DNA from: Dyadobacter fermentans DSM 18053 | Lineage (GTDB): Bacteria > Bacteroidota > Bacteroidia > Cytophagales > Spirosomataceae | NCBI RefSeq assembly: GCF_000023125.1 | Contig: NC_013037.1 | Coordinates: 6,674,501-6,738,500, forward strand | DNA: 64,000 nucleotides | Direction: 5' to 3' | Shown: piece by piece, positions 25,008-33,939 of the stretch | How positions within the stretch are numbered: position 1 is the stretch's first letter | How the letters are laid out: the number at the start of each line of letters is the position of its first letter | Position numbers and translations under genes: made by a program | The notes under the pieces: generated by a model | Told to the model about the DNA's origin: nothing | Seen by the model: the letters and a program-made list of their open reading frames with translations, nothing else | Database searches by the model: none

Positions 25008-25052
25008 ATCGCAACTATTTATCGAGGTGGCATTCAAATAGCCACGCCTGCA

Positions 25053-27245
25053 TTACGCCGGGATCTTTCTCGGCTTTTCTCTTTCCCAGAACCTGTGTTG
25101 CGCTATGGCGGTAATGAACCGCCTTGCCAGTGTCGCCGGATCGTCGCTGATCACGATGCCGTCCAGCAGTACCGCTTCGTCCGAGAACTCGGCGGGGATC
25201 TTTTTGGCAAAATAGGTCGCCTCGATCACCTGCATCGCTCCGGCGTCCGCTGCAATGGCTTTGCAATGCTTGAACGCCTCATTCAGGAAATGAACGGCGT
25301 CGGCATCCGCCTCCACGGTAGCCACGCTGTTGGTGCCGCCTGGTACAAACACGGCGTCGTATAATACCGATGCGGCCGTGAGGAAACTGTGATGCACATG
25401 GATTTCCTCGTCGGTGGTGGACAATACATAGTTGAGCCTCGGGGCAATCACTTCAACGATGGCGCCTTCCGCTTCCAGCGCGGCTTTTACGGTATTGAGT
25501 GAATTGCTATCCACGCCATCGGCAGCCAGGAATGCGATTTTCCTCGTCTTGATGGAGTCTTTCGGGCTGTTGGCCATGCTCAGCGCAGCCGAGGCCGCGA
25601 GCGAGCCTTCCACCATTACGGGGTCGTAATCGGCCGGATCGCCGTCTGCGGGAATGCTGCGGTTTACAGGCAACTCGGGGTCTTCCGGTACGGACAGACG
25701 CAACGAGAATGCCACTTCGGCGGCCAGTCCCTTATCCACCATCGACAGAATGCCCAGCATCCGCTGACGTACTTCCACCGATTGTACCTTGCCCAATTCA
25801 AAGCTGAACGCCTCGATCATATGGTTTTTCTCAGGGTCCGACTGGCTGTTGAAAAACAACCTGGCCTGGCTGAAATGATCCAGGAAGCTCTTGCTTCGCG
25901 CCCTGATCTTGCGGGCATCGATCCTTTCGGGGTAGGAGGTAAACCCGCCTTCCGACGCCTTGGCTTGCAACGGGTAGTTGTCGCCCAGCGAATTAGGCCC
26001 GTAGCTGATCTTGCCGCGATTGATCGTCTGGCGCATATAGCCGTCGCGCTGGTTGTTGTGCACCGGCACAATCGGCCTGTTAATGGGTATCTCCTGGAAA
26101 TTCGGGCCGCCGAGGCGGATCAGCTGGGTGTCGGTGTAGGAGAACAGCCTGCCTTGCAGCAATGGGTCATTGGTGAAGTCAATGCCTGGTACCACGTGGC
26201 CGATGTGGAATGCCGACTGCTCCGTTTCGGCAAAAAAGTTCTCAGGATTGCGGTTCAGCGTGAGCTTTCCGACCTTGATCACCGGTACGAGCTCTTCGGG
26301 GATGATCTTCGTCGGGTCGAGCAGGTCGAATTCGAATTTAAACTCGTCTGCTTCGGGCACGATCTGTAAACCGAGCTCATATTCCGGAAAGTTGCCGCTC
26401 TCGATCGCGTCCCAAAGATCGCGCCGGTGGTAATCAGGATCTTTTCCCGAAATGTTCTGCGCCTCGTCCCAGGCTACGGCATGCACGCCCAGCAGGGGTT
26501 TCCAGTGGAATTTTACAAAATGGCTTACCCCTTCGGCATTGATCAGCCTGAAAGTGTGCACCCCGAACCCTTCCATCATCCGGTAGCTGCGCGGAATGGC
26601 ACGGTCGCTCATAAGCCACATGATCATGTGCGCCGACTCCGGCATGACCGATATGAAGTCCCAAAACGTATCATGTGCCGATGCCGCCTGCGGGATTTCA
26701 TTGTCCGGCTCTGGCTTAACGGCGTGCACCAGGTCGGGGAACTTAATGGCGTCTTGAATAAAAAACACCGGCATATTATTCCCTACCAGGTCAAAATTGC
26801 CTTCCTGCGTATAAAACTTGACGGCGAAACCGCGCACGTCGCGGGCCAGATCGGTTGACCCGCGTGACCCGGCAACGGTCGAGAACCGGACAAACACCGG
26901 CGTTTCGATGGATGTGTCGTTGAGGAATTGCGCTTTGGTATACTGCCCCAGCGGCTCGTAGAGCTTAAAAAACCCGTGCGCTCCCGATCCGCGTGCGTGT
27001 ACGACACGCTCAGGGATACGCTCGTGGTCGAAATGCGTTATTTTTTCGCGGAGGATGAAATCTTCCAGCAGCGACGCGCCGCGGTCGCCGGCTTTCAGGG
27101 AATTCTGGTCGTCGTTAATGCGTACGCCCGTGTTGGTATTCATCAGTTCGCCCGTTGAGTCCTCCATGTGTGGTTCGAGGCTCCGGATCTTGTCGTTTTC
27201 CGGCTGATCGACGGCCGGGTTTTGTTGTGCTTTTCTTTTCGCCAT
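25053..27245 (-). CDS. katE: Large-subunit (clade II) monofunctional haem catalase
   Basis: 730 residues, the length of HPII-type catalases. Degrades hydrogen peroxide in the cytosol. The haem pocket is intact: catalytic His83 (IPERVVHARGSGAHG), the Asn in VGNNMPVFFIQDAIKFPD, and the proximal Tyr in GRLFSYTDTQLIRLGG. The last 150 residues form a flavodoxin/DJ-1-like domain (KIAFLAADGVDSNSLNTVKAAL ... DAVFVPGGTNSV) found only in large catalases. The N-terminus is polar and Lys-rich as usual. It is 18 nt behind the DUF892 gene and likely co-transcribed, a general-stress pairing. Confidence 0.96.
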   Translation of the reverse strand: MAKRKAQQNPAVDQPENDKIRSLEPHMEDSTGELMNTNTGVRINDDQNSLKAGDRGASLLEDFILREKITHFDHERIPERVVHARGSGAHGFFKLYEPLGQYTKAQFLNDTSIETPVFVRFSTVAGSRGSTDLARDVRGFAVKFYTQEGNFDLVGNNMPVFFIQDAIKFPDLVHAVKPEPDNEIPQAASAHDTFWDFISVMPESAHMIMWLMSDRAIPRSYRMMEGFGVHTFRLINAEGVSHFVKFHWKPLLGVHAVAWDEAQNISGKDPDYHRRDLWDAIESGNFPEYELGLQIVPEADEFKFEFDLLDPTKIIPEELVPVIKVGKLTLNRNPENFFAETEQSAFHIGHVVPGIDFTNDPLLQGRLFSYTDTQLIRLGGPNFQEIPINRPIVPVHNNQRDGYMRQTINRGKISYGPNSLGDNYPLQAKASEGGFTSYPERIDARKIRARSKSFLDHFSQARLFFNSQSDPEKNHMIEAFSFELGKVQSVEVRQRMLGILSMVDKGLAAEVAFSLRLSVPEDPELPVNRSIPADGDPADYDPVMVEGSLAASAALSMANSPKDSIKTRKIAFLAADGVDSNSLNTVKAALEAEGAIVEVIAPRLNYVLSTTDEEIHVHHSFLTAASVLYDAVFVPGGTNSVATVEADADAVHFLNEAFKHCKAIAADAGAMQVIEATYFAKKIPAEFSDEAVLLDGIVISDDPATLARRFITAIAQHRFWEREKPRKIPA

Positions 27246-27263
27246 AGTCGTTGATGATTGGAA

Positions 27264-27815
27264 TTATGCCTCCTGCGAAGCCTGGTAAGCAATGTCATTT
27301 TCTGCGATGGACGCCAGCAGCTGGTCGCTTGCCTGCTCTTCGGCGAGTGATTCTTCCAGAATGCCCGCTACCTCTTCCAGTCCGAGTGTAGTGGCGAGCT
27401 GGATGAGGCCCAGGTACGAGGCGATCTCATAATGCTCTACTTTTTGGGACGAAAGAATAATACCAACGTCGCGGGTGGCCGTGCCGGCATCGGTGCTTTC
27501 GATTACTCCTTCGCCTTCTTTGGTAATGCCTTCCATCGCATCGCATTTCTTGGCAATCGTTTTTTGATCCAGCAGCCCGAAAATCTTTTCGAGACGTGAT
27601 ACTTGTTCTACGGTTTGTGCAAGATGCTGTTCGATCGCTGTCACCAATTGTTTCGAACTGGCCGCCTGGCTCATCTTGGGCAGGTTTTTAACCAAGTGGT
27701 TTTCGGCCCAGTAAATATCCCTCAGGCAATCCAGAAATAGTTCATAGAGAGCCGGTTCGGCCATTGTTGAGGTCTTGGTTTTAAATTTCGGTTGCGAATT
27801 GGTTTCGTTTTTCAT
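27264..27815 (-). CDS. DUF892 (YciE/YciF) ferritin-like protein
   Basis: 183 residues. The start at 27815 (MKNETNSQPKF) is preferred; the frame runs on to 27857. The DUF892 domain is clear: LYELFLDCLRDIYWAENHLVKNLPKM, then ITKEGEGVIE, SSQKVEHYEIASYLGLIQLATTLG and a final LAEEQASDQLLASIA. The Glu/His residues spaced in four helices form the ferritin-like di-metal site of the YciF family, known in enterobacteria from stress regulons. It is first in a probable operon with katE. Confidence 0.93.
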   Translation of the reverse strand: MKNETNSQPKFKTKTSTMAEPALYELFLDCLRDIYWAENHLVKNLPKMSQAASSKQLVTAIEQHLAQTVEQVSRLEKIFGLLDQKTIAKKCDAMEGITKEGEGVIESTDAGTATRDVGIILSSQKVEHYEIASYLGLIQLATTLGLEEVAGILEESLAEEQASDQLLASIAENDIAYQASQEA

Positions 27816-27966
27816 TGTTGCATGGTTTAAAAAGTTGGAGCGCATATTGCAAAACATGTTCCAGCACTATCCGGGCTGGTACATAAGTTGCTATCGCATC
27901 GGTTTTCGGGCCTGCGACCACAAACGCGGCCCCTCAACCACCACAGTAAATGCAATGTTATACACC

Positions 27967-28383
27967 ATGAAAACCTTAGTCTTTTCAGCGAAAGTTGTAC
28001 TGGACGGCGTCCCTGCGGGCTTTTCAGGGCGCTTTAAAATGCTTCACCTCGAAACCGGCGAGCTGTACATGTACCGGGTCCACATCACCAAACAGAAGTA
28101 CACCGGCACACACGTTCCGGGGATGGGAAGCCCCGATGAGGACATTGCCTGGTGGCAGCGGATGTTTCATGCCCTGGTCACGTTCATCGAGCAGTATAAC
28201 CTTGAATACGGTTACCTGCCTTCGGACCGGAATATTTACCAGGACAGCCGTTTTTACACCGGCGAGAAAATGTTCGGCAAAAAAATCCCTTTCCTGGTCG
28301 AGGAAGGCAAACAGCGCAGCCTTGCCGACAAGGAGGTGATCTTGCAGGATTTTGCCGGCCAGGCGCCCGCGATCGAAGCATAA
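27967..28383 (+). CDS. Protein of unknown function (138 residues)
   Basis: Begins MKTLVFSAKVVLDGVPAGFSG; another ATG lies four codons upstream (27955). It contains GELYMYRVHITKQKYTGTHVPGM, DIAWWQRMFHALVTFIEQYNLEYGYLPSDRNIYQDSRF and a charged C-terminus. No membrane or signal segment. I do not recognise a family. It is divergent from the DUF892-katE operon and sits in a run of stress-type genes, so it may belong with them. Confidence 0.7.
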   Translation: MKTLVFSAKVVLDGVPAGFSGRFKMLHLETGELYMYRVHITKQKYTGTHVPGMGSPDEDIAWWQRMFHALVTFIEQYNLEYGYLPSDRNIYQDSRFYTGEKMFGKKIPFLVEEGKQRSLADKEVILQDFAGQAPAIEA

Positions 28384-28466
28384 CGCAGCCCGTTTCCGGG
28401 CATTGGCTGGCACGATTTTGTACCTCATACCCGCTTTATTTTTTAAGCCCCATTCTACTTTATTAT

Positions 28467-29006
28467 ATGAGATCTATTTTCCTTTTGACTACATGCGCGG
28501 CCCTCTCGGCGCTGCTGGCTTTTTCTGACCGCTTTGCCGGTGAGCAGCATTACCTGTCCGAATCCCCCGACCAGCAATTTGTGACAGAGGCCGCCGAAGG
28601 CGGAATGCTGGAAGTAAAACTGGGTGAGCTGGCTTCGCAAAACGGCGTTTCACAGGAGGTGAAAACATTCGCGAAGACAATGGTAACCGACCACACAAAA
28701 GTAAATGAGGAGTTGAAGGCTTTGGCACAGAAAAAGCAACTGAGCATTCCGACAGGGCTGAGCGCGAAAAAACAGCAGAAATTCGACAGCCTGGCCGTAT
28801 TTAAGGGAGAGCAATTCGATATGCTCTATATGAACATGATGATCGCCTCGCATGAGCAGACGATCGGACTTTTCCAGACGGAGTCGAACAAAGGACAGGA
28901 CCCGGAATTGAAGAAATGGGCCGATGCCAAAGTGCCGGCCCTGAAACACCATCTTGAAATGGCCAAGAAGCTTTTCAAAGCTTCTCCGGGTGCAGCGAAG
29001 CATTAA
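28467..29006 (+). CDS. DUF4142 secreted protein
   Basis: 179 residues with a Sec signal (MRSIFLLTTCAALSALLAFSDRFA) and no clear lipobox, then the DUF4142 four-helix domain: FVTEAAEGGMLEVKLGELASQNG, VKTFAKTMVTDHTKVNEELKALA and ELKKWADAKVPALKHHLEMA. It is a paralogue of the lipoprotein at 5284. DUF4142 proteins are probably periplasmic and metal-binding, but no activity is established. The terminator at 29032-29079 ends the transcript. Confidence 0.9.
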   Translation: MRSIFLLTTCAALSALLAFSDRFAGEQHYLSESPDQQFVTEAAEGGMLEVKLGELASQNGVSQEVKTFAKTMVTDHTKVNEELKALAQKKQLSIPTGLSAKKQQKFDSLAVFKGEQFDMLYMNMMIASHEQTIGLFQTESNKGQDPELKKWADAKVPALKHHLEMAKKLFKASPGAAKH

Positions 29007-29031
29007 TCGCCCGCCCCGGCTAAGGATATTG

Positions 29032-29079
29032 CCCCAGTTGCCTTCCGCAAGGTGCGGAGATGGCACTGGGGATTTTTTT
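29032..29079 (+). terminator. Intrinsic terminator after the DUF4142 gene
   Basis: CCCCAGT (29032-29038) pairs with ACTGGGG (29065-29071); inner gcc/ggc and tccgc/gcgga pairs extend the stem, and seven T residues follow. This is the clearest rho-independent terminator in the window. Confidence 0.85.
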
Positions 29080-29096
29080 GTACAAACCTGAGACCT

Positions 29097-29783
29097 ATGA
29101 ACCGAAGTAACGACATCGTATTCGCCGACCGCCGAGATGCCGGAGAACAACTGGGGCGTTTCCTCGCACACCATTACAAACATGCGGACCCGTTGGTGCT
29201 GGGTGTTCCAAGGGGCGGGGTAGAAGTGGCCTATCACGTTGCCAGGCATCTGAAAACCGATCTCACGATGGTCATTTCCAGAAAGTTGCCCGTGCCAGGG
29301 CATCCGGAAGTCGGCTTTGGGGCCATTGCCGAAGACCTGTCGGTGTACGTAGCGCCGCGCTACCGCGAGTCGCTTGAACCGGAGAAGATCGGACTCATTA
29401 TCGACGAGCAGACCGACGAGGTAAACCGGCGGATCAAAGCCTACAAGCAGGGCAGGGCGCTGCCCGATATGCGAGGCCGCACGGTCATCGTTGTAGACGA
29501 CGGCATTGCTACGGGCGTAACGCTCGTGCCGGTGGTGCACATGTGCCGGAAACGGGGAGCGGCTCGGGTAATTGTGGCTGTGCCCGTCGCGGGCAACCAT
29601 TACGATGCCCGCCTGGGCGATGCCGATGCCGTGGAAGCGCTCGTTATGCCAGAATGGTTTTATGCCGTAGGCCAGGTGTACGCATCATTCCGCGACCTTA
29701 CCGACGAGGAAACACAAGCCATTGCCGCCAAAGGCTCGCTTTTGAAACCGGGCTGGGAGCACGTAAGAAGTTTGCAGGGCTAG
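29097..29783 (+). CDS. Phosphoribosyltransferase-fold protein
   Basis: 228 residues. The PRPP-binding motif TVIVVDDGIATGVTLV is intact and the substrate hood reads VLGVPRGGVEVAYHVA. This family is often annotated as a 'predicted phosphoribosyltransferase' in stress or dormancy clusters; it is not one of the common purine or pyrimidine salvage enzymes, and the substrate is unknown. The start at 29097 follows directly on the terminator. It ends in a 3-nt overlap with the convergent LLM oxidoreductase gene (29780-29782). Confidence 0.9.
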   Translation: MNRSNDIVFADRRDAGEQLGRFLAHHYKHADPLVLGVPRGGVEVAYHVARHLKTDLTMVISRKLPVPGHPEVGFGAIAEDLSVYVAPRYRESLEPEKIGLIIDEQTDEVNRRIKAYKQGRALPDMRGRTVIVVDDGIATGVTLVPVVHMCRKRGAARVIVAVPVAGNHYDARLGDADAVEALVMPEWFYAVGQVYASFRDLTDEETQAIAAKGSLLKPGWEHVRSLQG

Positions 29784-30745
29784 CCGCGCAATGCAGGCAG
29801 CACCTTTTCTCCAAAAACATCAATGAATTGCTCCTGCAACAGATTCACATTGTGCAGGTAGAGATGATCAGCCCCCGCTTCTATGTCGCCCGCGAGCCAT
29901 TCGATATGCTGATCCACGCTGTCGGAAATGCGTACGGATGCGAACATGTCCGCTTCGCTCACCATTGAGCCGGCCGCATCCAGCCCCTCAGGCGAGCGGA
30001 TGTCGGACAGCAGCTGCGACGGAAAAACATTGTTCCGCCATTGTTCATGCGCCATTTGTAGTGCTTTCTTCTTGTCGGGATCATAAGATAGCTGCACCTT
30101 CACATACACGGGTTTGCCTTCCCCGCCACCTTCGCGGAATGCCGCGATGATTTTCTTCAATGCTTCCGGCGGACGTGACGTGGTAATGAGCCCGTCGGCC
30201 CACCCGCCGAGCCAGCGCGCGGTCGACTCCGTCAGTGCGGCGCCGATGACCGTCGGCATGTAGGAAGGCAATGTGTACAGCCGGGCTTCGAAAATCTGGA
30301 TAAGTCCTTGCCGGGTGATCGTATCGCCGCGCCATAATGCACGCATAATGTCCACGCTTTCACGCAGGCGCTCGTTGCGGATGTGTTTGGCGGGCCATGC
30401 CTGGTCGGTCACGTGTTCGTTGAGGAACTGTCCGCTTCCCGTGGCGATCCAGAACCGGCCGGGGAACATTTCGCACAAGGTAGCTACGGCCTGGGCGATA
30501 ATGGCCGGGTGGTAGCGCTGGCCGGGAGCGTTCACGATCCCGAAGCTGAGTGATGTGGCCTGCATGGCCGCGCCGAGCCAGCTCCATGCGAAACCGCTTT
30601 CGCCCTGCGCCTCGCTCCACGGATAAAAATGGTCGGAATTGAGAATGTTGTTGAACCCCGCAGCGGAGGCGCGTTGCACGAGCGCAAGCAGTTCACTAGG
30701 TTTAAATTGCTCATGCGACGCATGGTAGCCTATGCGTGAGGTCAT
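29780..30745 (-). CDS. LLM-class flavin-dependent oxidoreductase (TIGR03885-like)
   Basis: 321 residues, luciferase-like TIM barrel. MTSRIGYHASHEQFKPSELL starts the first strand, NILNSDHFYPWSEAQGESGFAWSWLGAAM and FGIVNAPGQRYHPAIIAQAVATLCEMFPGRFWIATGSG carry the family motifs. The sequence fits the TIGR03885 group, a non-F420, probably FMN-dependent subset of unknown substrate. The ATG at 30745 overlaps the stop of the preceding response regulator by 4 nt (ATGA), so it is translated as part of the signalling operon at 32840-29780. Confidence 0.9.
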   Translation of the reverse strand: MTSRIGYHASHEQFKPSELLALVQRASAAGFNNILNSDHFYPWSEAQGESGFAWSWLGAAMQATSLSFGIVNAPGQRYHPAIIAQAVATLCEMFPGRFWIATGSGQFLNEHVTDQAWPAKHIRNERLRESVDIMRALWRGDTITRQGLIQIFEARLYTLPSYMPTVIGAALTESTARWLGGWADGLITTSRPPEALKKIIAAFREGGGEGKPVYVKVQLSYDPDKKKALQMAHEQWRNNVFPSQLLSDIRSPEGLDAAGSMVSEADMFASVRISDSVDQHIEWLAGDIEAGADHLYLHNVNLLQEQFIDVFGEKVLPALRG

Positions 30746-31215
30746 TGCGCGGATATTTGGTTGACAATATCGTTGGTGGCCTGGCGGTTGTAGTCGATCC
30801 AGTAGCGGCACAGGGTGTCGAGCATCACGTGCAGCTCTTCAAAATCGGGTGGTTTGATAAAAAATGAATTCGCACCCGCCTGGTAGCAGCGGTTGATATC
30901 CTCTTGCCGTGCCGTGCCGCTGAGAATCACGATCGGGAGAGTTTTCCACACTGTTTCCGCATTAGCAGGCGTCTGGCGCACCAGTTTGAGCAGTTCAAAT
31001 CCATTGATGGTGGGTAATTCGAGATCGAGGATGATCAGCGCAGGCCGGCGTCCTTTGAACTGCTCGGCCGATTGCAGCACCATATATTGATAGAGCTCTT
31101 GCGCTCCCTGGAAAAAACGGACGTGGTAGTCGGGTAGGAATTTGGTGAAAATGCCCCGGACAAGCTGACGAAAGTCGCTCGAATCCTCAACAAGGTAAAT
31201 TTCTTTTTTGCTCAT
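30742..31215 (-). CDS. Single-domain response regulator
   Basis: 157-residue receiver protein beginning MSKKEIYLVEDSSDF. Phosphoacceptor Asp is in LIILDLELPTINGFELL, the Thr in ILSGTARQED and the Lys in FFIKPPDFEE. The tail (MLDTLCRYWIDYNRQATNDIV) has no output domain. It follows the degenerate kinase gene by 57 nt and overlaps the LLM gene by 4 nt. It probably passes phosphate in a phosphorelay or acts by protein contact. Confidence 0.92.
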   Translation of the reverse strand: MSKKEIYLVEDSSDFRQLVRGIFTKFLPDYHVRFFQGAQELYQYMVLQSAEQFKGRRPALIILDLELPTINGFELLKLVRQTPANAETVWKTLPIVILSGTARQEDINRCYQAGANSFFIKPPDFEELHVMLDTLCRYWIDYNRQATNDIVNQISAQ

Positions 31216-31272
31216 GTTTTCTTTCAAAGTGTGGTGTCCGCTGAGCTATCAAAATGCGTTCCAGTGGATTAC

Positions 31273-31974
31273 TCAAAGAGGAAAATGCAGCGCAATGCCC
31301 CGCCGACCAGGAGTTTCAACAGGCATTTCGCGGATCTTACCACCCAGTACCGACACCAGCCGCCGCACGATCAGCAAGCCCACGTGCGAACCTATCGATT
31401 CATCATAAGACTGATCTCCCGCATAAAACAGCCATGCAGGCAGCGGTTCGCCGAGGTAGTTTACATTCACATGCCAGCTGTGGGCGCTTTGTCCCCACGT
31501 AACTGCAATATCCCGCACTCGGGCTACGCCGGCGAGGTGAAACACAAGGTTACGCACAATGCACTGGACTTTTTCTTCATCACCGTCTACCCGCATTTCA
31601 CGGTCGCCGTCGAGGGTGAGCGAGGCGCGACGCCTTTCCAGCATCGGCTGTGCTTTTTTGCGAATGTATTCCAAAGCCCCGGCCGGTCGGAATGAAGAAC
31701 TCTCCACCTGTACCGGACCTGTTTCCATCGCGCAATAGTCTTCCAACGCGGTGAAAAGCTGCGCCGCATATTCTGTGTTGTTTTGCAGGCGATGGAACAT
31801 ATCTCTTCGTTCGTCTTCCCCTGATGCCAGCGGAAGCAGCGAATGCATACCGGAAATAATACCGAACACACTGCGAAGCTCATGACTCACGGACTGCACC
31901 ATCATTAGGTACGGACTCTGAACCTGGTGCTGATCTGGTTCATTGTCAGCGGTTTCAAAAGTGATGTCGTTCAT
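31273..31974 (-). CDS. Degenerate histidine-kinase-like protein
   Basis: 233 residues, cytosolic. A dimerisation/phosphotransfer helix is present with the H-box SVSHELRSVFGIISGMHSLL. The ATPase part is reduced: the N-box reads IVRNLVFHLAGVA without the usual NA/N metal-binding Asn, no DxGxG box is found (the place is taken by NYLGEPLPAWLF), and only the last helix (GLLIVRRLVSVLGGKI) looks normal. It may be a phosphotransfer protein or pseudokinase instead of an active kinase. Start and stop overlap the upstream receiver gene by 4 nt (ATGA). Confidence 0.82.
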   Translation of the reverse strand: MNDITFETADNEPDQHQVQSPYLMMVQSVSHELRSVFGIISGMHSLLPLASGEDERRDMFHRLQNNTEYAAQLFTALEDYCAMETGPVQVESSSFRPAGALEYIRKKAQPMLERRRASLTLDGDREMRVDGDEEKVQCIVRNLVFHLAGVARVRDIAVTWGQSAHSWHVNVNYLGEPLPAWLFYAGDQSYDESIGSHVGLLIVRRLVSVLGGKIREMPVETPGRRGIALHFPL

Positions 31975-32840
31975 CGCGGATCGGGTGTAGATACGGTGTT
32001 CCACCAAAAATTATGCAGATTTTTGAAATCGTTCTTCCAATGAGCGGCATTCTTGTCCTTGGTCATATACGCGCTCGCATTGCGCTGGTAGCTGGCGTGC
32101 ATGTCTTCGGGCTTGTCGGAATAGGAAAATACGATCACGGGGATCGAACGGCTGTTTTTACTGACCAGAAGCTGATGAATTTTCACAAGCAGGTCCAGCC
32201 CGTCCTGCCGGCCGGGGAGATAAAGGTCCATCAGGATCAGGTGCGGTGCGGGATCGATGCTGTCCCAGGCGGGGCCGAGCTGCTCGATCACATCCGCCGC
32301 ATTGGGAAACTCCACCACCCGCACCTCCGGCATGGATTCCTGCAATGCGTGCCGGATAAAAAACATATGGTCCTCATTATCCTCGATCACGATCACGCTG
32401 CCGTTTTTTCCTTGTGACGGCGGCCGGGTGTCGCCCGTTACGTGGCTGGCATTCAGGAAGCAGGCATCCACTGCTTGCGCGAGTTTGATAAAATCGGCTT
32501 CATGAACAGGCTTTTCCAGAAATGCATTCACCCCACGCTCGTAGGCGTCGCGCACGAGGTCGCGGTTGGATGTGGACGAGAGCATTACCACAGGAATATG
32601 ACAACAAAGCTCATTGAGTTTCAGGATGCGGACCGTTTCCAGGCCGTTCATCCGCGGCATGTTCATGTCCATGATGATCATCGCCGGGTCATCAGACAGG
32701 CCTTGACTTACAATTCTTTTTACAAGCTGATCGCCGGAATCTAATTCTACTATGCGGACAGGATGGATGACCTGCTCAACCGCGAGGCGTATCAGCATGC
32801 GGTCGTCTTCGTCATCGTCTGCCAGGTATATTGTCTTCAT
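31971..32840 (-). CDS. Tandem two-receiver response regulator
   Basis: 289 residues with two REC domains and no effector. REC1 (about 1-125): LADDDEDDRML, Asp in MIIMDMNMPRMNG, SST and Lys in FLEKPV. REC2 (about 147-280): VIEDNEDHMFF, Asp in LILMDLYLPGRQDG, FSYSD, and TKDK in place of the usual KP. Both resemble Rcp-type receivers. It is the first gene of an ATGA-coupled chain: receivers, kinase-like protein, receiver, LLM oxidoreductase. Such a set can form a branched phosphorelay with the kinases encoded nearby. Confidence 0.92.
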   Translation of the reverse strand: MKTIYLADDDEDDRMLIRLAVEQVIHPVRIVELDSGDQLVKRIVSQGLSDDPAMIIMDMNMPRMNGLETVRILKLNELCCHIPVVMLSSTSNRDLVRDAYERGVNAFLEKPVHEADFIKLAQAVDACFLNASHVTGDTRPPSQGKNGSVIVIEDNEDHMFFIRHALQESMPEVRVVEFPNAADVIEQLGPAWDSIDPAPHLILMDLYLPGRQDGLDLLVKIHQLLVSKNSRSIPVIVFSYSDKPEDMHASYQRNASAYMTKDKNAAHWKNDFKNLHNFWWNTVSTPDPR

Positions 32841-32970
32841 TGCGTTCGGTTGTGCCTACTGGGAAATATACAACCCGACCGGCAAACAAATCATGCCAGG
32901 AACCATTCCACAGGGCGCTGATGGCACAATTTTTACCGTCAGCAGGGCAAAGATTTTAAACGAACATGGA

Positions 32971-33939
32971 ATGAGAACGGAAAATAATGAATCAGGATCT
33001 TTCTTCCGGGTGACGGAGGGAGTGTGGGGGATTAAAGATATTATGGTTAATGTTTACCTCATCGCCAATCCGGACAAGTCATGGGTGCTCGTCGACGCTG
33101 GTCTGAAAAGCGCATTTCCCAAAATAAAAAAGGCTGCTGCCGAGCTCTTCGGGGAAGATGTGCCGCCGGTTGCGGTTATTCTCACCCACGGCCATTTCGA
33201 TCACGTAGGTTCGCTGGAAGCGGTGCTGCGCGAATGGCACGTGCCTGTGTACGCGCATTTCCTGGAAACGCCCTATCTGACGGGTAAGTCGGATTATCCA
33301 CCGGCGGATTCAAGCGTGGGCGGCGGATTGATGTCTTCATTGGCAGGCCTCTATCCCAACGACCCCATCGATTTGATCGACGCCGTCAAATCACTGCCGA
33401 TTGACGGTAACATTCCTTTCATGCCCGAATGGAAATACATTCATACGCCGGGACACGCGCCCGGGCATATCAGCCTGTGGCGTGAGCAGGGCCGCGTGCT
33501 CGTGGCAGGGGATGCCTTCGTAACTACGCGGCAGGAATCAGTTTTCAGCGTGGTAACGCAGCGCAAGGTGATTTCGGGACCGCCCAAGTATTTCACTTAT
33601 GACTGGTACCAGGCCGATAAATCTGTGAATGCCCTGGCCGACCTTTCCCCGGAAATTGTGGCAACGGGCCACGGCAAGCCCATGGCCGGGCAGGAAATGC
33701 GCCAGCAGCTGATGGACCTTGCCCTGAACTTCTCCGACCGTGCCGTGCCTCGTTACGGACGCTACGTGGCAGAACCTGCTGTGGCTAATCGCGATGGCGT
33801 AGTGTCTGTGCCTCAGGACCGGACGAGCACAGGCGCAATCTGGGCATTAGCAAGCAGCGTGGCTGTGATCGCATTGGGATGTGTGTATTTTTCGCGGCAG
33901 CGATCAAAAAAAGGGGTATTGTCACTCCCCAGTTTTTAA
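32971..33939 (+). CDS. MBL-fold metallo-hydrolase with C-terminal membrane anchor
   Basis: 322 residues from the ATG at 32971; upstream in-frame sequence overlaps the opposite receiver gene. The metallo-beta-lactamase motif HGHFDHVG is present, with further ligands in HTPGHAPGHISL, VLVAGDAF and ATGHGKPM. It ends with a hydrophobic helix (IWALASSVAVIALGCVYF) and a basic tail, so it is probably tail-anchored in the membrane. The reaction cannot be told; the layout fits the glyoxalase II/hydrolase group rather than a beta-lactamase. Divergent from the receiver operon. Confidence 0.9.
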   Translation: MRTENNESGSFFRVTEGVWGIKDIMVNVYLIANPDKSWVLVDAGLKSAFPKIKKAAAELFGEDVPPVAVILTHGHFDHVGSLEAVLREWHVPVYAHFLETPYLTGKSDYPPADSSVGGGLMSSLAGLYPNDPIDLIDAVKSLPIDGNIPFMPEWKYIHTPGHAPGHISLWREQGRVLVAGDAFVTTRQESVFSVVTQRKVISGPPKYFTYDWYQADKSVNALADLSPEIVATGHGKPMAGQEMRQQLMDLALNFSDRAVPRYGRYVAEPAVANRDGVVSVPQDRTSTGAIWALASSVAVIALGCVYFSRQRSKKGVLSLPSF

